DNA of 64,000 nucleotides from Steromphala cineraria (taxonomy: Eukaryota > Mollusca > Gastropoda > Trochida > Trochidae), in contig OU744726.1 of NCBI GenBank assembly GCA_916613615.1, forward strand, positions 21,703,515 to 21,767,514. Reading direction: 5' to 3'. The position numbers and the translations under genes were made by a program. Positions within the stretch are counted from its first letter, which is position 1. Each line of letters starts with the position of its first letter. Shown here piece by piece: positions 12,236 through 24,001 of this stretch. Under the pieces are notes generated by a model that had not been told where the DNA came from, ran no database searches, and was given only the letters and a program-made list of their open reading frames with translations.

Positions 12236-13440
12236 TATGTAGACAACCACACAATAACTTGATTACTGTAGTTGATTTCTTATGTACACAGATTTACCTA
12301 TACTGAGACAAAAAAGTTAACGGCCACATCATTTTTATGTTAACAACCCTGGTTTGTTTAACCACATTTTTAATAATAATGCTGATTTCGTTTTACAATA
12401 TCAAGGTCAAGACAGTATTAACTGATGAGAACACTTGAAGTGGTTTGTGTGTTGCATTTCAGGTGTAGGCAAAAGATAAGCCAAATGATTAGTCAGATTC
12501 GGACAGATTGCCTCGTTTGTCAGTGATTAAAACACTACAATTATTTTTGACCTTCAGTTGTTTCAATTTAAAGGTAGCTCTAAGACGATTGCATTTGAAC
12601 TGCCGATGTGATGACATGAGTTGGGAAATATACTACTGATAGTGTACAATGTACGTGAATATTCTAGGACGATACTATTATTATGTTTGGTTTTTCCCCT
12701 GTGAATAGAACATGAACATCTTTATCTCTTGAAATAAAGCACGAATCGTGAAATTTAATCCTTGATACTTTCAACGTTTCCTTTGTAATATCACTAACTG
12801 GAGACGTTTGCTACTTGCTGAATGATCATCAATTAACTTCGTTCTTTAGTGCGTTTCCCTGCAATGAACAAGTGCATTCAGGGCTTGTTTGAAAACCTCA
12901 TACATCAAGGTCAGAGATGTTACAATTGCAGGCTTACTTTGACATTCAAATTCAAATTCAAATTCATTTGAAATTCAAATTGAACGACATGAAAACTTGT
13001 GTTTTTTTTGTAGTGTAGCAAGATTAACGCCAATCCTTTATCCTTTTTTTTGTATTGATTACCGAATTGTTTTGAATGGCCTTCAATATGTAGGAGGCAG
13101 ATAATTATCTACGTCAAAATCTATGTCAGAAACAGACATACAAAAGCATTATGGCATATCTTGCTAAAGCAGAGGTGTAATAACAATTCGCATAATCGGA
13201 TCTTGACTCAATATAAAAATGACAATATTGCTTCGGTGTTATACAGTATTGATATGAATGGCAATGGGGAAGAATTCAGTGTCCCAAGTCTCAGAACAAA
13301 AATTAGAAAATAATCCACTGATAATTATTAATCATTTTCCTCACTTATTAGCATCTAAGATCCGAGGTATGTCAGCTCTCTAAATATAAAAACTCAAACT
13401 TTATCTGTAAAATGTACAAATTAGAGAATCTCTGTTTAAT
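12236..13440. other. AT-rich spacer with a TTCAAA simple repeat
   Basis: I see no gene. A short run of the hexamer TTCAAA and its complement lies at 12942-12982. Confidence 0.5.
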
Positions 13441-15660
13441 ACTCCCCAGAAAATATCCAGAAGAAGGTTACTGTGCAATCAATACCCTCAACTCTTGCTT
13501 GCTCCATTACCCGCACACTCTATGCACGTGTCGTCACACATGATCTATGAATTATTGCCTTGATAATTACCTTGCAAGTCTCATGTCTGGATAATGAATG
13601 CACCCGTATCTGCCCGCTGACAAAACGCCCCGTTAGAAATGAAGCACTATTTCTTAAAACGACAATAATGATTTTATAAGCAATTGTTGATAGGATGTCT
13701 CATCTCAAAAGACTTAGTGGTTATTAATGGGAATTAAGAAATGAATGTTACTACGTGTATAATTAAAACTCAGCTATTTTGACTACAATTCAAATGTTGT
13801 AAAGGATTTTATTAAAGTATTGACGATGTTGTCATTTTTAAGGAGCTTTCGTTGAAATATTGTTGTGGTGTGTATCGATGACAATCCTTCAATGACTGTC
13901 TGCAAGAATGAATATATTACAATGAATTTCGTATATAAATAAAATTGTGTTGTTCTTTTTCGTTTCATAAAATATATGTATTAATGTTTCTTTCTAGTGT
14001 AGATAAGATCATATATAGTCCTGAAATATTGATTTAATTCAAAGCAATTATAAGTGTTAAAGGGGCAGTATCACGTTTTAGAAGGAATAAAAGGTGATGT
14101 CAGAAAATGAAAATTAATGGTTCCAATTGAAAGACAAAGTATTTAAACTAAATGCAGCAGTTATAATTCAAATATATAATGTATAGTTTAGCCATGCGAT
14201 TCCTGTTTCTTACAAAAAATAAATAAAAGGTATTCACACAAAATGGCCGCAATGGATTTTATGTGAATCTTCATACTTTGTCGTCTGACTAAGGGTTATT
14301 GGTTTGTGTAATGAATTTGTTGACACTTTCAAAATAAAACATTAAGCATAACTGTACAATTGTCATTAAAAAATTTAAAATTCAAAATTATCAAAAAACG
14401 TGCTACTGCCCCTTTCAAATTGTCAAAAATTAATTTGCATCTCTGAGCGTTGGTTGAGGCTTTACATAGTTATAAAGTGATCCACGGACCTAATATGCTC
14501 CTGCACAGAACGAGTAAATTAAATCATAAATCTTCATGTATAAGGGAATTTGAGGACAACACATTTTCTCCGCTAACCAGGTTCTTTGATAGCTTATCGA
14601 GACTTGTTATATTCACTAGAACTTTAAACATTGTAAGAGTGTCACAAAGTGATCACTAGTAAGTTTTTGTCAAACACTTATGTAAAAATATATTAACCAT
14701 GTCCCATAGACGTTTTTCCTGACATCTATTTAACAAAATAAAGAGCAAGTCCTGATAAACTTTATCATACATATGAAATGTATCATCTCCTATATCAGAA
14801 GGATTCTCTAACGATAAATAACGAGCATTTTATCGCAAATATAAGACGTTTCAAAGGTTCTTAGTTATAATGAAGCATAAACAATGTTGAAGGCTTTAGG
14901 AAAACATCCTACTCAATCAAACATTGAATGAGATTAATAAGGAACATAAATATATTTTTTTCAGATTGCAATACTTAGACCATAAATCATTACAAACTCA
15001 CTTGAAAACGGAAAAGTTTAACTCCTTTAAATCAAAATGTTTTGAATTAAAAATGCCGCCCTCTCTTAATGGTAAACGGTTCTTGCCGGGGTAATAAACA
15101 TCCTTAGACAGATTCGGGAGGCAGACATAATGAAATGATTAAATGAGGTGTGACAAGAAAATTACCATCCTGATATTAATGAGATCGAACCTGCAATACG
15201 GAATCGTCATATTCAATTGGCCTATGAATATTTTATAGTTTAATCTAATCAAACCTATGCCATTAATCTCCTAAATCAAGGGATATAATGGGAAAGTTTT
15301 CATCTCCAGTTGGGACTTGCAACACATGAAGACAATGATCACGTAGATTAAATATGATATTTAGCTTGTGTAATGCAAAAATACTGGAAACTTCAGTTAA
15401 GACAAGGATTCCGTATAAAAGCTAACATGCAGACAATTTTTGTGACAGGTTCATACTGGCTAACTAGAAGAAGTTATACCCTACATGTATTCATAGTTGA
15501 TGCCCCTGTAAAATAGTATGATTGCTGTGGGACATAAGTATATGATATATCGGTCTGGCCAAAGACTGATGCCATCAACAAATTGGATGAGAAAACGAAT
15601 TTCAGATTTATTCCCAAGACCAAGGTCGGTGTTTGAGCCAAGATGAAAGAATATGAAAAG
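13441..15660. repeat. Second old, diverged partial copy of the duplicated locus
   Basis: 13480-13620 matches the cysteine-rich block region (CACGTGTC..TGATCTATGAAT..CTTGATAAT), and 15530-15680 matches 18700-18850 (ATATATCGGTCTGGCC..GATGAAAGAA..CAGGAAATC). The stretch between is AT-rich, carries a TTAA-flanked MITE (14061-14413) and has no recognised gene. On the minus strand near 13500-13600 the motif DTCIECAG survives next to AG and GGTAATGG borders, although the rest has decayed. Confidence 0.6.
14061..14413. mobile_element. TTAA-flanked MITE, family 1, copy A (353 bp)
   Basis: The TIRs begin AGGGGCAGTA(T/G)CACGTTTT. The left flank is TTAA (14057-14060); the right flank is TTCA (14414-14417), one substitution from TTAA. 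Other copies lie at 27523 and 38312, with truncated copies in both palindrome arms. TTAA duplication with short TIRs is the signature of piggyBac-type or Kolobok-type non-autonomous elements. Confidence 0.85.
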
Positions 15661-16912
15661 ACGTCCGACAGGAAATCCCTTCTGCGGAATTATACCAGAT
15701 TAGTAAGGTGTCCATACAATGATTTATGTTTGATATAATGTTAATGAAATCATTAAAGCATTAATTATAACTGATTTGTAATTTCACATTTCACCTGTTC
15801 CTTGTTAGTTAAACAATGCATGTGGAATCTATGTAAACTGTCACGATAAATAATGATTAAACATTGCTTTGAATATATTGTTGCTGTTGACCTACATTGT
15901 CATTTGGGAACATTTTTAGCTGAAAACCGATTTACATTTTGGAATTCTTTAGAATGTTCTATCCCTTCTTTCATTTCACTTCAAATGGGTTGAATACACT
16001 TTAAAATTGAGAATAGTAGTGTTTAGAAACAAATCACCCTTAAAAGTTTTAAAAGCCCAATTACAGTGTCATGTTATGTTGCTTTAAATTGCCAAAAATA
16101 TGATTGTCGATGCTATTGCTTCTTTTTATATCTATAATTGAAAGAAGATATGGTTATTTGTAAAGAATTGTTTTAAAGAAATGATTGTACTTATATCTAA
16201 ACTAAACCCTGACATACTCGCATACCCATTTCATTTCTGTAGATATCGATTGCCGCCTTGATGTAACACCTCTCAACACCTTGGATAATCACAATCCCTC
16301 ATACAATCTTCACGTATACAAACCAAAAGCAATCTGTATCTACTCATGTACTTCTAACAGCCTACAGGAAGTATCTGGAGAGCCATTTTGTCTTCGGTCT
16401 ATTGTTGGATGGCATAAAGTCATTTCCTTGATTTGAAATCTATTAACTAAATACTTTGCAGTCATCCATTCACATAGTGAAACTACAAGGCATGTTTAGA
16501 AGGAAAGTGTGTCCCCATTATATTACAAATGGGATACAGGAAAGGTCTTACATATTTACAAGATACACAACCAAACTATCATATATGAATTGATTTTGTT
16601 TGTTATGGGTTTTAAGGTTTTTATTATTCCAAAACCATATATTAAGTCAATTCCATGTCATTGGAATAAGAATCTTCTTTGCGAAAGGTGTTATTATTTC
16701 AATATCTCTAGCCAAGGACTTGCTTGCGTCACAGATATGGGTTTAATTGTCAAAATATTTAAAGTAAGGAAAAACGTTCTAAATAAAGAAAACCACAAAT
16801 CTAAAATAGTGATTTATAGTCGACTTAAACATTAACCCTGAGCAAATCACATAGCCCCTGACAGGAAGAAGTTACTGTACACTCATTAACCCGACACAGC
16901 TGACTCCATTAC

Positions 16913-17032
16913 ATGCACACTCAACACACGTGTCTCCAGTGTTAACTGGGCAAATCATCTGTGAACAACTCCCTTGATAATTCCATGGCATTCTCATGTC
17001 CGTTTTATGAACTTGAACCCGTATCCGTTTCA
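16913..17032 (-). CDS. Candidate cysteine-rich exon, copy 1 (unknown protein)
   Basis: A 120 bp block lies on the minus strand between CATTAG (acceptor-like) and GTAATGG (donor-like). Read in phase 1 at both borders it encodes a short basic stretch, then NYQGSCSQMICPVNTGDTC and VECA, with four cysteines and a fifth split or just past the 3' border. The surrounding open frame spans 16872-17066. The block is identical base for base in copies 1, 2 and 3, while neighbouring sequence differs by several percent. A phase-1/phase-1 exon rich in cysteine is the form taken by many extracellular modules; I do not recognise the family. No companion exon with a signal peptide could be assigned, so this may be a real exon, or a block kept identical by gene conversion. 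The frame is shut on the plus strand. Confidence 0.4.
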
Positions 17033-19350
17033 CTAATGGAATGTCCTGGTTTGGTGTTATAACCAACTGCCTTGTGTAAAAAGAGCTCTATTTATGACTT
17101 CCTGTAAATCGTTTTCGACACAAAAAGTACTTAAAATTGGAAATTATACATCATATGTAAGCATTAAGAAGTAAACCTTAATTTTATTGAAAATATCTAA
17201 ATAAATCAAAAACATAAACAAAGTCATAAACATTCCCATTATGCATACTATTTACTGTGCATGACAATCTATCTAACGACAAATGTGTGCGACTTTTTCA
17301 TATTTTAAGTCATATTATTTAATTTTTTATTATTATTTATTATTTTGCTATGAGATCCAGCCGAAATGCACCACAAAAGTTCATTATAAAGAGGATATGG
17401 CCCGTGGATGGACTGCTAAGACGAAGTACTTTGTATCCTAATCCAAAGAGAGTCCTTATTGAATTCTCACATAATAAAAAATCATCAAAGGACGAGGACA
17501 GGCAGATTGCTAAAATTCTGTCCATTGGTAAATTTTATTGATTCCAGCTAGTTTTTTTTCTGACAGTTATCTATACAAATCACCCTATCCAATTTTCCAT
17601 ATTGCCATCCTTGATTAAGCAATCGATTTCATTAGCACTTTCATGAAGCAGACACTTTCACAGCTCATTTACTGATTTCATTATGTCTGCATTCTGTTCA
17701 AAGGACATTTGATTCCGAGTAATTTCTACTGCAACCACCTGGATGAAAATGTCTGTCAATTAAGATCAATACATCCTCATTTATTGTGTTTACTGTAAAA
17801 CAGATTCAATGGAAAACTAAATGAGACCTTGATATACAGGTCCAATCCGGAGGTCACAAATAAAGAATACGGAGCATCAAACTAAGTGTTTGACATGCAA
17901 ATTTTCAATAGGTAGGTGATTTTTTAAAGATCTCTAATGGTCAATATGGAATGTGGTGTAATTTTCACGGATCACTAATAACCAAAAGGTAATGAAGTGT
18001 CGTATTTACATATAGATAGATAATTTTCCATAGGTAATATTTTACAGGTTCCTATGATAATTTCCCCCCATACAATAATGTATCTTCAACTCAAAATGGT
18101 TTTGTATTTCTCCAGGACGTATTCAGAAGATGTACCTGTCTGGTTCAATATTGTTGTCTTCAACCTTCAAGGGCGAAAGTTGTCACTTTTGAAGTTAGAT
18201 ACTGTATTTCCCTGGGGCAATGTCTTTGCCGTTGGTTTAGATGAAAGAAGTCCATTGACATCAAGAAGACAGAGGAAGAATGACCGTCAGATATATATTA
18301 CAATTGTAGCCTTGCATGGACATCAACGTCGAAGAGACTGGTCAAACTGAACACAATGGTGCCAAGAAATTTTTCTATTGTAGCATTCTATCTCAACTTC
18401 TTCAGGTCCAATCTTACTCTGCTTGAAAACATTTACTTCCTGTTTTCATAGCTCTTGCATTTCATAAAGTATTATAGCAATATTTACATCCCTTTTCTTT
18501 ACTACATATGTTTCTATTGAAAGGTAGAATTGGACCACAAAGATCAATAAATTCCCTTGATATATTGAATATAAAAACATTGTTATTGCATTTCGCATTG
18601 AACAGGGGCAGATTCCTCAGACTGATTTACTAGAAGTGCTTTCCCATAAGTCTTCATTTTGGATGCCACTGTGAAAAGACATGATGTATTGCTGCCAGAC
18701 TTAGGAATAAGCTATATCAGTCTGGCCCAATACTGAAGCCATCACCAAAATAGGATGAAAGAAGACACATTTCAAATTAATTCCCACGAATGTCTGTGCC
18801 TTGGGCCAAGATGAACAAGCATCAAAAGACGTTACACGGGAAGTCAATTCCGACTAACAGAATGATGAAAGTGGCAAAGAAACCATACACTATCATAAAT
18901 ACAGACGTAGTTAGTCTCTTTGTAGTAATATATATTTATCAATGTCGTTCGTATCACATTGTTTAACATAAGATACAAGTTTCCATTTTCCCACTTCTGA
19001 AAATTGCATAAATCAAAATGCAAAGCTTATTTTTTTCTGTGTCATGTAGAGCCTTATAGTGTCTGGTCTTTCTGATATTACATTGAATTTATTGAATTGA
19101 CCAACCCTGATACCCTGAAACTGATTTTGCTGATTCTATATTGAATAATTGCGATGTACAGATTGTACAAGTTATATTCTATATATATCAGGAATGGTTC
19201 CTTACCAATCATCAGTGTCTATACAGTATCACCCCTATATGTAACATATATATTTTGTTTATGATTCAAAAAGGTATTTTGAACAAGCATCTTCATCCAA
19301 TGAAATCTGTAACGAATTTCTATGCAAATTAGGCAGTTCTTCATTCCGTA

Positions 19351-19497
19351 AAGGCCCGACATATTATAACAAAATTCTCATAGATTGGTAATGGAATTGA
19401 CTTAAATGTATGTAAATGATTTAAACTTGTACTTTCAAAATTCGAAAGATTATAAAAGATATCAGGAATTTTCGTACACATTCGATTACGTGTCTTC
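19351..19497 (-). other. Open minus-strand frame conserved between copies 1 and 2
   Basis: Both copies (here and about 26771-26923) keep an open frame that reads KTRNRMCTKIP, then YNLSNFE, then IPLPIYENFVIICRAFTE and a stop. They differ by a few residues and one in-frame 6 nt indel. An AG precedes AAGACACG in both copies. No domain is recognised. It may be a terminal exon or a chance frame in AT-rich DNA. Confidence 0.25.
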
Positions 19498-21872
19498 TAG
19501 GTAATAATGCATTAAATTAATTTTTAATTTAAGTTGAACTTGCTCCATTGCAGTGATTAGAGTTATATTAATCATACGCACATTGTCAGAGTTGCTTGTA
19601 TATCATGATTAATTAATTATCTTCAACTTTTCATTTACTGTGGTTTTACATTTTGCTTTACTGTGCAGGGAACTTTGCACGCATAACCATTTGTCAATGT
19701 CCAATCTTGCAATTTTAAGATATTTTTTATATAGGCGTCGACAGGACGTTCATCATTCTCCTCGGTCTTCCTTTGATGAAATTCTAATTTCCTGTGTGAA
19801 ACAAAAAAATCCTTTAATTTTTTCATATGATTTAGTGCATATGTAATCGGTTCACTTTTTCCATTTTGAATTCAGTTTAAAAAGAATACTTCAAACAATT
19901 TTTCAAGAATACAACTTTACATTTTACATGGAGATTGATGTTACCTTTTTTATTTTGTTACATGATTACTCGTGTTCTGTATGTTGATTTCAGATTTATG
20001 AATGTATTAAACAAGTCAAGTAAAAATTTAGAATTATGAAATGAAAAGTAACAGTAATTCAGTAACAATAATTTGAATAGTTTGTTTTGCTTGTTATAAC
20101 TTGAACTACGATTGTTTTGTTTTCATATTTGTCAGGTTAATAACATTGGTGTTATCAGGTTTTGTTTTATATTTCTATATTTAATTCATTTCAAATGATA
20201 AATGATGATATAGTAAACAGAAACCATAAGCTGAAACGATTTATCTTTAAAGCAAACTTATTTCCAATACAATATCGCATTAAACCGATTACAGCAGATA
20301 AATAAAAATTCAACGTCACATGTCTATGCATTTTGGTTATTAAACAACAAAGTGTGTGTTTGTTGTTAAAGAGAGTTTATGCAATTGTCAAAGCAAGAGA
20401 GCTATGACACAACATTGTAGGCAAAGCAGTATTTCATAATGTTAAGATTTCCCAAGAGGTTTTAAACACACTTGCTATTTGAAAACCCAAACCTCTTTGA
20501 ACTTGTAGCCATTAAATTTAATTATACCTTTCCCTTGAGTAATAAAACCTCGACAGAAAATAGAATTCTGTCATTTCTTTAATGTCATGGATTAGTTAGC
20601 AGATGGCATATGATGTTATGAACGTCATTCCACACAGGGTAATAGTTCTTTAATACATAAATATATACATGTTCCTTTCTACTTCAAACCATATACATAT
20701 ATAATCTTTAAAAGGAAATACTCAAATGATAACGACTAAACAATCAACATATTTTCAGTTTAGATATAAAAGTTCAGTAATGCAGGGGAAGATTCACTTT
20801 AAGTTCAACACGCTTAATCTGCAATTCACCTTACCCCAACACATAAGATAAACGACAAGCACGACTATACGCTGGAGGTACATTATCTGAAAAGTCCGTT
20901 TTCACAGATGCTCACTTTCAGTCAATTTTAGGGATATTTTCCCTAGAGACGTGCTGTTTAATCTTTGTGCAGTTATAACAAACACACTTTTGACAGATTA
21001 TTGACAGGACAATATTTATAGCGTAACCAAAATCAGCAAACTTAAGGACCACCTTAAGAAGAGTAATAAAGTATCTTTCTTGTCAGTTTTTAATGCAGAC
21101 TTTTAATTCAATGTAAATATCATACAAAGAACGCTTACAATTTCTTTGATCTTTACATTAGTATATATGTGATGACAAGTGCGTTCCTTGAACACAACAA
21201 ATAAAAGAAAGGTAAATAAGATTTGAAAAATAATGATAAGTTTTCAATTTACATTTAGATTATTATGTTGTGTCCTTCCAAAAAGCTCTTGATGCATTAT
21301 GAACCAATATATGGGTCCCATATTAAGTGGGTAATCATCACATGATCAATTCCTTTGTTACTTCCCTATCCATATGTCTGTTATGTCTTTAATTTACTAA
21401 TAGATACTTTCCGTTATTGAATGAACTACTGACTGACGCGTTAAGGATCATATTTCGTGGGTCTTGTTTACTTGATCATACTTTTACGAAACATATCGAG
21501 CATTTCACTTGTAACAATTTGTTAAAAACTTAAGTGATAATCAAGGTTTCTTTTGTTCGAAACTAGTCATTGTTCAGTCATTGGTCTTAGTGAAAATATC
21601 TTAAAGAAAAGGTATTGGTATTCGAGAATCCCGGTGTTCTGATTTTGAATGAGATATAGGTTGTATAATATACCGGATCAAGAACAGAAAGAGCAATCAT
21701 GTATCAATATATATATATATTTAAATCTTTAATGATAAGTGGATTTGTTGCGAGGATTTAAACATTATCATCGGAACTTCACTTTAGCTAAGACCACTTA
21801 GAAGAAACACATATAAAACACTTAAATGCCAAAAAATGTATATAGATGTTTTAAGGAATTCATGATAAAAGT

Positions 21873-22066
21873 CATCTTCCTACGCAAAACCTAAAACGCC
21901 GGTTTCCAAACTGTCAGTTTTATGCCTTGCCGCATAACCTTGAGTTTTCTGTGCTTGCTCTCTAGCCTGTAGGGGCACTATAGCAGCACAGAAAAGTAAA
22001 GTTTCTGCAGCAAGGCATAAAATGACAGTTCGGAAACTGGCGTTTTAGGCTCTGCGTAGGAAGATG
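21873..22066. mobile_element. 194 bp fold-back MITE, copy B, with 9 bp TSD
   Basis: Same family as 5488-5681, starting CATCTTCCTACGCAAAACCT and ending GCGTAGGAAGATG. It is flanked by GATAAAAGT at 21864-21872 and 22067-22075. The paralogous position in copy 2 (about 34474, CATGATAAAAGAATGGTC) and in the inverted copy (about 50797) lacks the insert, which confirms its borders. Confidence 0.93.
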
Positions 22067-22345
22067 GATAAAAGTATGGTCAAATAATCCCTCGTGTTCT
22101 TATATGCGGCCAACCCCATGTCTCACTTAATTAATTAACCTCAATGTCCTCTGCCCAAGGGTTGCGTCCGTTTAGAGTAAATGTACCTGCAAGTCTTCAG
22201 CTCCAAATAGAACCCAGCCATGCCTCCAACGTCAACGTCGTAATTACATCAGTTTTCTAACTCATTTGATGGACTCTCCATCAGGACTCCCGTGTCAAGA
22301 CTGATGTTAAAAAGGTGCCGCGTCAAAGGATGCAAAAAAGCCAAT

Positions 22346-22696
22346 TTACTTGAGAGTGCTTTTGAAAGCTTTCCAGTCATGTTGACTGCTATCTGTCAAT
22401 GATGTAATGTTGAGCAATGTTATGAAAAGGTCAGAAATAATATGTTTCAATTCTGAGTTTTTCAATTTAAAAGTTGATGAAAGTTTATTTGACTCTAAAA
22501 CACGCGAGATCAGGACAGGAAAGCCATTTTCAGTAATAATTGATTGTGATTGTTTAGTGATATTTTGCAAGATCATCCATCTTCCATTGTTATTGTCGTG
22601 TATTCCAAAGTTGTAATGTTGAACAATGTAATATAGTATGATTCTAATCCATGAAAGGGGTTTCTTCGATATGTAAAGTTTACTCGACTTCCAAAC
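22346..22696 (-). CDS. Unidentified 116-codon open frame, copy 1
   Basis: Open from just after an in-frame TAA at 22697-22699 to a stop at 22346-22348; the first ATG gives 76 codons (22346-22576). It contains the segments YNFGIHDNNNGRWMILQNIT and TSLTDSSQHDWKAFKSTLK and looks helical. An AG (CTTAAG) lies at the upstream border, so it could be a last exon. Copy 2 (34756-35106) keeps the frame with a handful of changes, most of them amino-acid changing. The inverted copy near 50280-50525 is broken by a 4 nt insertion. I do not recognise the protein; it may be a decaying gene fragment carried by the duplication. Confidence 0.35.
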   Translation of the reverse strand, partial: VWKSSKLYISKKPLSWIRIILYYIVQHYNFGIHDNNNGRWMILQNITKQSQSIITENGFPVLISRVLESNKLSSTFKLKNSELKHIISDLFITLLNITSLTDSSQHDWKAFKSTLK

Positions 22697-23881
22697 TTAA
22701 GGTGTAAAGTTGAAAAACCAACAAAATCATTATGGATAATGTCAACATTTAGTTCAGGTTTTTGAAGGGGTAGTGATTAAAGATGGCCAACATGCAAACT
22801 GTTTCGCGAGGTGAACCTTTCTATTTATTGAGTTGTTTGTCAAATTTGAATTTTCAAATCATATTGACCATATCTTGAGATATAGTTACATGTAAGCGTT
22901 TGAAACGTTTTGCAATCCATTAATTACCTTTTTTAGAAATTACTAGAATAGTAGTGTTTAGAAACAAATCACCCTTAAAAGTTTTAAAAGCCCAATTACA
23001 GTGTCATGTTATGTCGCTTTCAATTGCCAAAAATATTATTGTCGATGCTATTGCTCCTTTCTATATCTATAATTGAAAAAAGATATGGTTATTTGTAAAG
23101 AATTATTTTAAAGAAATGATTGTACTTACATATATCTAAACTAAACCCTGACATACTCGCATACCCATTTCATTTCTGTAGATATCGATTGCCGCCTTGA
23201 TGCAACACCTCTGAACACCTTGGATAATCACAATCCCTCATACAATCTTCACGTACACAAACCTAATCCAATCTGCATCTACTCATTCACTTCTAACAGC
23301 CTACAGGAAGTATCTTGAGAGCCATTTTGTCTTCGGTCTATTGTCGGAAAACATGTTGGATGGCGTAAAGCCATTTCTTTGATTTGAAATCTCTTAACTA
23401 AATTCTTTGCTTTGAAGTCATTCGTTTACATACACTAGTAGAACTACAAGGCATCTTTAGAAGGAATTTGTGTCCCCATTATATTCCAAATGAGATACAG
23501 CAACGGTTTTACATATTTACAAGATACACAACCAAACTATCATATATGAACTGATTTTGTTTGTTATGGGTTTTAAGGTTTTTGTTATTCCAAAACCATA
23601 TAATAAGTCATTTCCACGTCATTGGAATGAGCATCTTCTATGCGAAAGGTGTTATCATTTCAATATCTCTAGCCAAGGACTTGATTACGTCACAGATATG
23701 GGTTTAATCATATCAAAATTGTCAAAATATTTAAAGTAAGGAAAAATGTTCTAAATAAGGAAAACCACAAATCTAAAATAGTGATTTATATTCGACTTAA
23801 AGATTAACTCTGAGCAAATCACGTGCCCCTGACATGAAGACAGTTACTGTACACTCATTAACCCGACACTGACTCCATTAC

Positions 23882-24001
23882 ATGCACACTCAACACACGT
23901 GTCTCCAGTGTTAACTGGGCAAATCATCTGTGAACAACTCCCTTGATAATTCCATGGCATTCTCATGTCCGTTTTATGAACTTGAACCCGTATCCGTTTC
24001 A
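23882..24001 (-). CDS. Candidate cysteine-rich exon, copy 2
   Basis: This is identical base for base to the block at 16913-17032, with the same AG and GTAATGG borders. The enclosing open frame is 23844-24035. The neighbourhood differs from copy 1: a C/T and G/A change sit just outside the upstream border and the CAGCTGACTCC/ACTGACTCC length difference lies just outside the downstream border. See copy 1 for the interpretation. Confidence 0.4.

Larger units (their letters stand above)
15735..22944. repeat. Duplicated locus, copy 1 (about 7 kb)
   Basis: Head-to-tail with copy 2. GAATAGTAGTGTTTAGAAAC occurs at about 16007 and again at about 22945, a period near 6.9 kb. The copy matches copy 2 along its length at roughly 93-97% by eye, except where copy 2 holds extra DNA (about 25080-25505 and 27035-31450). 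It carries the cysteine-rich block (16913-17032), a fold-back MITE (21873-22066) and the 116-codon minus-strand frame (22346-22696). Apart from these I see no gene. Confidence 0.88.

Noticed and set aside
17340..17541. Plus-strand frame containing WPVDGLLRRSTLYPNPKRV, conserved in three copies
   Set aside because: Well conserved in sequence, but the copies differ by several amino-acid changes and copy 1 has an 8 nt length difference that alters the start; not enough to call an exon.
18110..18350. Plus-strand frame with EDVPVWFNIVVFN and FPWGNV preceded by an acceptor-like CTCCAG
   Set aside because: Copy 2 has an early stop and copy 3 is cut by another sequence; the old copy at 12.1 kb has a stop. 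Competing minus-strand frames exist. Kept as homology only.
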